Source: Rhodocyclales bacterium
GTDB lineage: Bacteria; Pseudomonadota; Gammaproteobacteria; Burkholderiales; Rhodocyclaceae
Length of the DNA stretch: 9,300 nucleotides
Assembly (NCBI GenBank): GCA_021286885.1
Contig: JAJTBM010000091.1
Location: 1 to 9,300, forward strand
Direction of reading: 5' to 3'
The number at the start of each line of letters is the position of its first letter. The stretch's first letter is position 1. Below are positions 8,497 through 9,300 of the stretch, piece after piece. The notes beneath the pieces were generated by a model. The model was not told the DNA's origin, did not search any database, and saw only the letters and a list, made by a program, of their open reading frames with translations. The position numbers and the translations under genes are program-made.

Positions 8497-9300
8497 ATGA
8501 AACAACGTATCCGCGACAAGCTGGAAAACCTGGTGGATCGTCTTCAAGAGCTGGATCGCCTGCTCGCCACCAGCGAAGCCACCAGCGACATGGACAACTT
8601 CCGCAAGCTCACCCGGGAACACGCCGAAATCGGCCCGGTGGTGAGCCTCTACCAGCAGTTCCGCCAGGCCGAGGCCGACGAGGCCACCGCCCGGGAGATG
8701 CTGGCCGACCCGGAAATGAAGGAGCTGGCCCAGGCCGAGCTGGAATCCGCCCAGGCCCTCCAGGCCGATGTGGAACATCAGCTCCAGACCGCCCTGCTTC
8801 CCAAAGACCCCAACGACGAGCGCAACCTCTTCCTCGAAATCCGCGCCGGCACAGGTGGCGATGAGGCCGCCCTGTTTGCCGGCGACCTGCTGCGCATGTA
8901 CACCCGTTTTGCCGAGCGCCAGCGCTGGCAGGTGGAAACCATCTCGGCGAGCGAATCCGAGCTGGGCGGCTACAAGGAAGTCATCGTCCGGATCAACGGC
9001 GCAGGGGCCTACTCGCGCCTCAAGTTTGAATCCGGCGGACACCGGGTCCAGCGGGTGCCGGCCACTGAAACCCAGGGCCGCATCCACACCTCGGCGTGCA
9101 CCGTCGCGGTGATGCCGGAAGCCGATGAAGTGAGCGACGTGGAACTGAATCCCGCCGATCTGCGCATCGACACCTTCCGCGCCTCCGGCGCCGGCGGCCA
9201 GCACATCAACAAGACCGATTCGGCGGTGCGCATCACCCACCTGCCCACCGGCATCGTCGCCGAATGCCAGGACGGGCGCTCCCAGCACCAGAACAAGGCC
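8497..9300 (+). CDS. prfA: Peptide chain release factor 1, C-terminus beyond the window
   Basis: 268 codons are visible of the roughly 360 usual for RF1. The protein recognises UAA and UAG in the ribosomal A site and triggers peptidyl-tRNA hydrolysis. Diagnostic parts are [19 protein letters not shown] (113-131), the RF1-type stop-codon tripeptide Pro188-Ala189-Thr190 (PxT, against SPF in RF2) in [16 protein letters not shown], and the catalytic GGQ at 233-235 in [15 protein letters not shown]. The glutamine is the residue methylated by PrmC, whose gene often follows prfA but would be outside the window. The ATG at 8497 gives the usual N-terminus ([12 protein letters not shown]); an out-of-frame ATG lies 5 bases earlier. 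It probably shares the hemA transcript. No programmed frameshift is expected for RF1 and none is seen. Confidence 0.97.
   Translation, partial: MKQRIRDKLENLVDRLQELDRLLATSEATSDMDNFRKLTREHAEIGPVVSLYQQFRQAEADEATAREMLADPEMKELAQAELESAQALQADVEHQLQTALLPKDPNDERNLFLEIRAGTGGDEAALFAGDLLRMYTRFAERQRWQVETISASESELGGYKEVIVRINGAGAYSRLKFESGGHRVQRVPATETQGRIHTSACTVAVMPEADEVSDVELNPADLRIDTFRASGAGGQHINKTDSAVRITHLPTGIVAECQDGRSQHQNKA

Noticed and set aside
7129..9288. 719-codon open frame antisense to hemA and prfA
   Set aside because: It spans two well-recognised genes and their intergenic spacer, and its translation shows only antisense composition bias.

Overview
The window looks like a chromosomal segment of a high-GC betaproteobacterium. 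The Rhodocyclales (Azospira, Dechloromonas, Azoarcus type) are my best guess from GC content, protein character and the argH/algZ-algR and hemA-prfA pairings. No similarity search was possible, so the taxon is inference. Most of it is ordinary core genome with dense, well-kept genes. No tRNA, rRNA, insertion sequence or CRISPR array was seen.

Layout. Minus strand, 1-3989: a YgiQ-type radical SAM protein (its C-terminus runs off the left edge), then upstream of it a LytTR response regulator (AlgR type) and its AlgZ/FimS-type histidine kinase. The two signalling genes overlap by ATGA. The kinase gene is preceded by a possible 15-codon leader ORF whose stop also overlaps the kinase start. Plus strand, 4029-6775: argH (argininosuccinate lyase), divergent from algZ, followed after 11 bases by a cytoplasmic Ser/Thr protein kinase fused to a C-terminal cyclic-nucleotide-binding domain. 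Plus strand, 7189-9300: hemA (glutamyl-tRNA reductase), then prfA (peptide chain release factor 1), which is cut by the right edge.

The 413-base gap between the kinase and hemA (6776-7188) is the least conventional part. On the minus strand it holds a 33-residue ORF with a good ribosome binding site, a plausible sigma-70 promoter and a weak terminator-like hairpin. It also holds an imperfect 11-bp inverted repeat directly in front of an extended -10 promoter for hemA, and a cluster of TTGAT/ATCAA half-sites.

How the genes work together: argH completes arginine synthesis, hemA commits glutamyl-tRNA to tetrapyrrole synthesis, and prfA ends translation at UAA/UAG. AlgZ-AlgR is a two-component pair; its pseudomonad relatives control pili and exopolysaccharide and also sit divergent from argH. 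The kinase fusion could link a cyclic nucleotide signal to protein phosphorylation. The points most worth a second look are the kinase-CNBD fusion, the 33-residue ORF and the algZ leader ORF. None of these amounts to a demonstrated new system.
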